A stretch of 64,000 nt of DNA, from NCBI GenBank assembly GCA_947396885.1, contig OX377206.1, forward strand, positions 3,933,634 to 3,997,633, in the 5' to 3' direction. A program made the position numbers and the translations under genes. Below, in pieces: positions 63,392 through 64,000 of the stretch (within the stretch, counting starts at the first letter, position 1; each line of letters begins with the position of its first letter). The DNA is from Heligmosomoides polygyrus polygyrus (lineage: Eukaryota; Nematoda; Chromadorea; Rhabditida; Heligmosomidae). Below the pieces are notes generated by a model. It saw only the letters and a list, made by a program, of their open reading frames with translations. It did not search any database and had not been told where the DNA came from.

Positions 63392-64000
63392 GTTGGTGTG
63401 CTGCACATACTACTGAAGTGGGGTATTTTAAGGCAATTCATTGCGGTGAGCACGCTATTCGAGTCTGAAGGTCAGAATTAGCATTACCTCGCTGACCTAA
63501 AAATATTTCCTTCGGGCGATTTTTTCATCCTAAATTCACATATTTGAACTGTGCTATTTCGCACCTGTCGCCATTAATTTTATGCCAATGGGCTAGAAAT
63601 TTTTGTGTGAAATTCACTCAAAATGTAATTAAAAACTCTTCTAAACACAGCTCCATCCCTGTACCATGTCAGGTCTGGACGAGTTTTCTGGACATCGTAG
63701 CTGTCATCTTGTCTGAGCTTATCTAGCGTTATTCAAAGATAGTTTTTACCTTTAATATTGCATTGTCTTATGCGGAGCCGAAATGAGCTGCTCAAAATTT
63801 GCACAAAGGGGTGTGGCCTTGTGTCGGGTGGGCGTGGTTTAGGCGGCGCACTCATTCCACTTTGGCTCAGGTTCCTTAATTTTGAATGGTTTTTAGCATT
63901 TCTTTGATAACTTCAAGTTAAATGCGAGCAGATGGGAAATCTCTGTGTCTTGCGTGTTATGTGGTTTGTTGAAAATTGTACAAAAAATTCTGCAACGTAA
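63392..64000. other. Start of intron 10, unassigned
   Basis: No segment with an NPxxY-type TM7 can be read in any frame, so the last receptor exons lie to the right of the window. Confidence 0.6.

Larger units (their letters stand above)
11461..64000 (+). other. Gene span: octopamine/tyramine-type GPCR, 3' end missing
   Basis: This entry is the whole gene model joining the exons listed separately: 11461-11481, 24158-24316, 35354-35519, 42825-42930, 43004-43079, 48647-48747, 54998-55110, 57339-57511, 58432-58527 and 63224-63391. The lengths sum to 1,179 bp, exactly 393 codons, and every donor phase matches the next acceptor. The product is a plasma-membrane class A receptor. Key positions fall where the family requires them: N70 (1.50), D98 (2.50), C126 (3.25), D133 (3.32), D150-R151-Y152, W178 (4.50), S216 and S220 (5.42, 5.46), P224 (5.50), E354 (6.30), W372 (6.48), P374 (6.50). 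D3.32 plus the two TM5 serines is the binding pattern for phenolic amines, and GWNDW at the start of ECL2 and YAQKRT in ICL2 recall invertebrate octopamine and tyramine receptors. The closest C. elegans member (OCTR-1, TYRA-3, SER-3 or SER-6) cannot be settled by eye. TM7 and the tail are not in the window. Confidence 0.9.

Noticed and set aside
1..64000. CRISPR array or bacterial-type operon
   Set aside because: There is no regular short direct repeat with unique spacers; the repeats are dispersed eukaryotic transposons and microsatellites, and the one gene is split by spliceosomal introns.

Overview
The window reads as a nuclear contig from a nematode, most likely a strongylid such as a hookworm. 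The evidence is short AT-rich splice acceptors of the TTTCAG type, GTRNGT donors, a 73-bp intron beside multi-kilobase introns, many Tc1/mariner-type elements, and large amounts of dispersed repeat. I see no bacterial-style gene packing and no clear rRNA or functional tRNA gene.

The only host protein-coding gene I can reconstruct is on the + strand. It is a biogenic-amine G-protein-coupled receptor of the octopamine/tyramine group, split over at least ten exons from about 11,461 to beyond the right edge. All ten exons join in consistent phase and give 393 codons with no internal stop. The order is a 7-residue first exon (tentative), the glycosylated N-terminus and start of TM1, TM1-TM2, TM3 with the amine-binding Asp, the DRY/ICL2 exon, TM4-ECL2, TM5, two ICL3 exons, and TM6. 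The TM7 and C-tail exons must lie beyond position 64,000. A GC-rich, ATG-free leader at about 11,270-11,460 looks like the 5'UTR, and a second GC-rich stretch with a good donor at 15,998 could be an alternative non-coding first exon.

Nearly everything else is mobile or repetitive DNA, most of it inside the receptor's introns. (1) A tRNA-derived SINE, here called SINE-A, has nearly 30 full or partial copies; it has A and B boxes and a TTTATCC tail, and six copies have target-site duplications. (2) A second tRNA-like family, SINE-B, has the tail GATCGCAACAAAAC. (3) Tc1/mariner elements: a broken DD37-type (maT-like) copy at 2,067-3,378, a mariner at 52,218-53,707 interrupted by a truncated RTE-like LINE, and a mariner with an inverted end inside a larger foldback at 49,815-51,690. 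(4) LINE reverse-transcriptase remnants at 9,030-10,605, 21,562-21,935, 41,345-41,500 and 53,283-53,521. (5) A hAT-type MITE at 56,264-56,984 with a perfect 8-bp duplication. (6) Several families of small palindromic MITEs. (7) Large foldback elements at 6,188-7,903, 31,660-32,620, 55,417-56,225 and 60,290-62,465, two of which carry tRNA-like promoters in both arms.

Layout: 0-11 kb is upstream repeats and a LINE; 11.2-11.5 kb the putative promoter and first exon; 11.5-24 kb intron 1; 24.2-35.4 kb intron 2; 35.5-42.8 kb intron 3; 42.8-43.1 kb a pair of exons; 43-55 kb introns with nested transposons; 55-58.5 kb the ICL3 exons; 58.5-63.2 kb a 4.7-kb intron holding a 2.2-kb palindrome; and 63.2-63.4 kb the TM6 exon. 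Several short, nearly perfect inverted duplications recur across unrelated repeats. These are either a real mutational signature of the genome or an amplification or assembly artefact.
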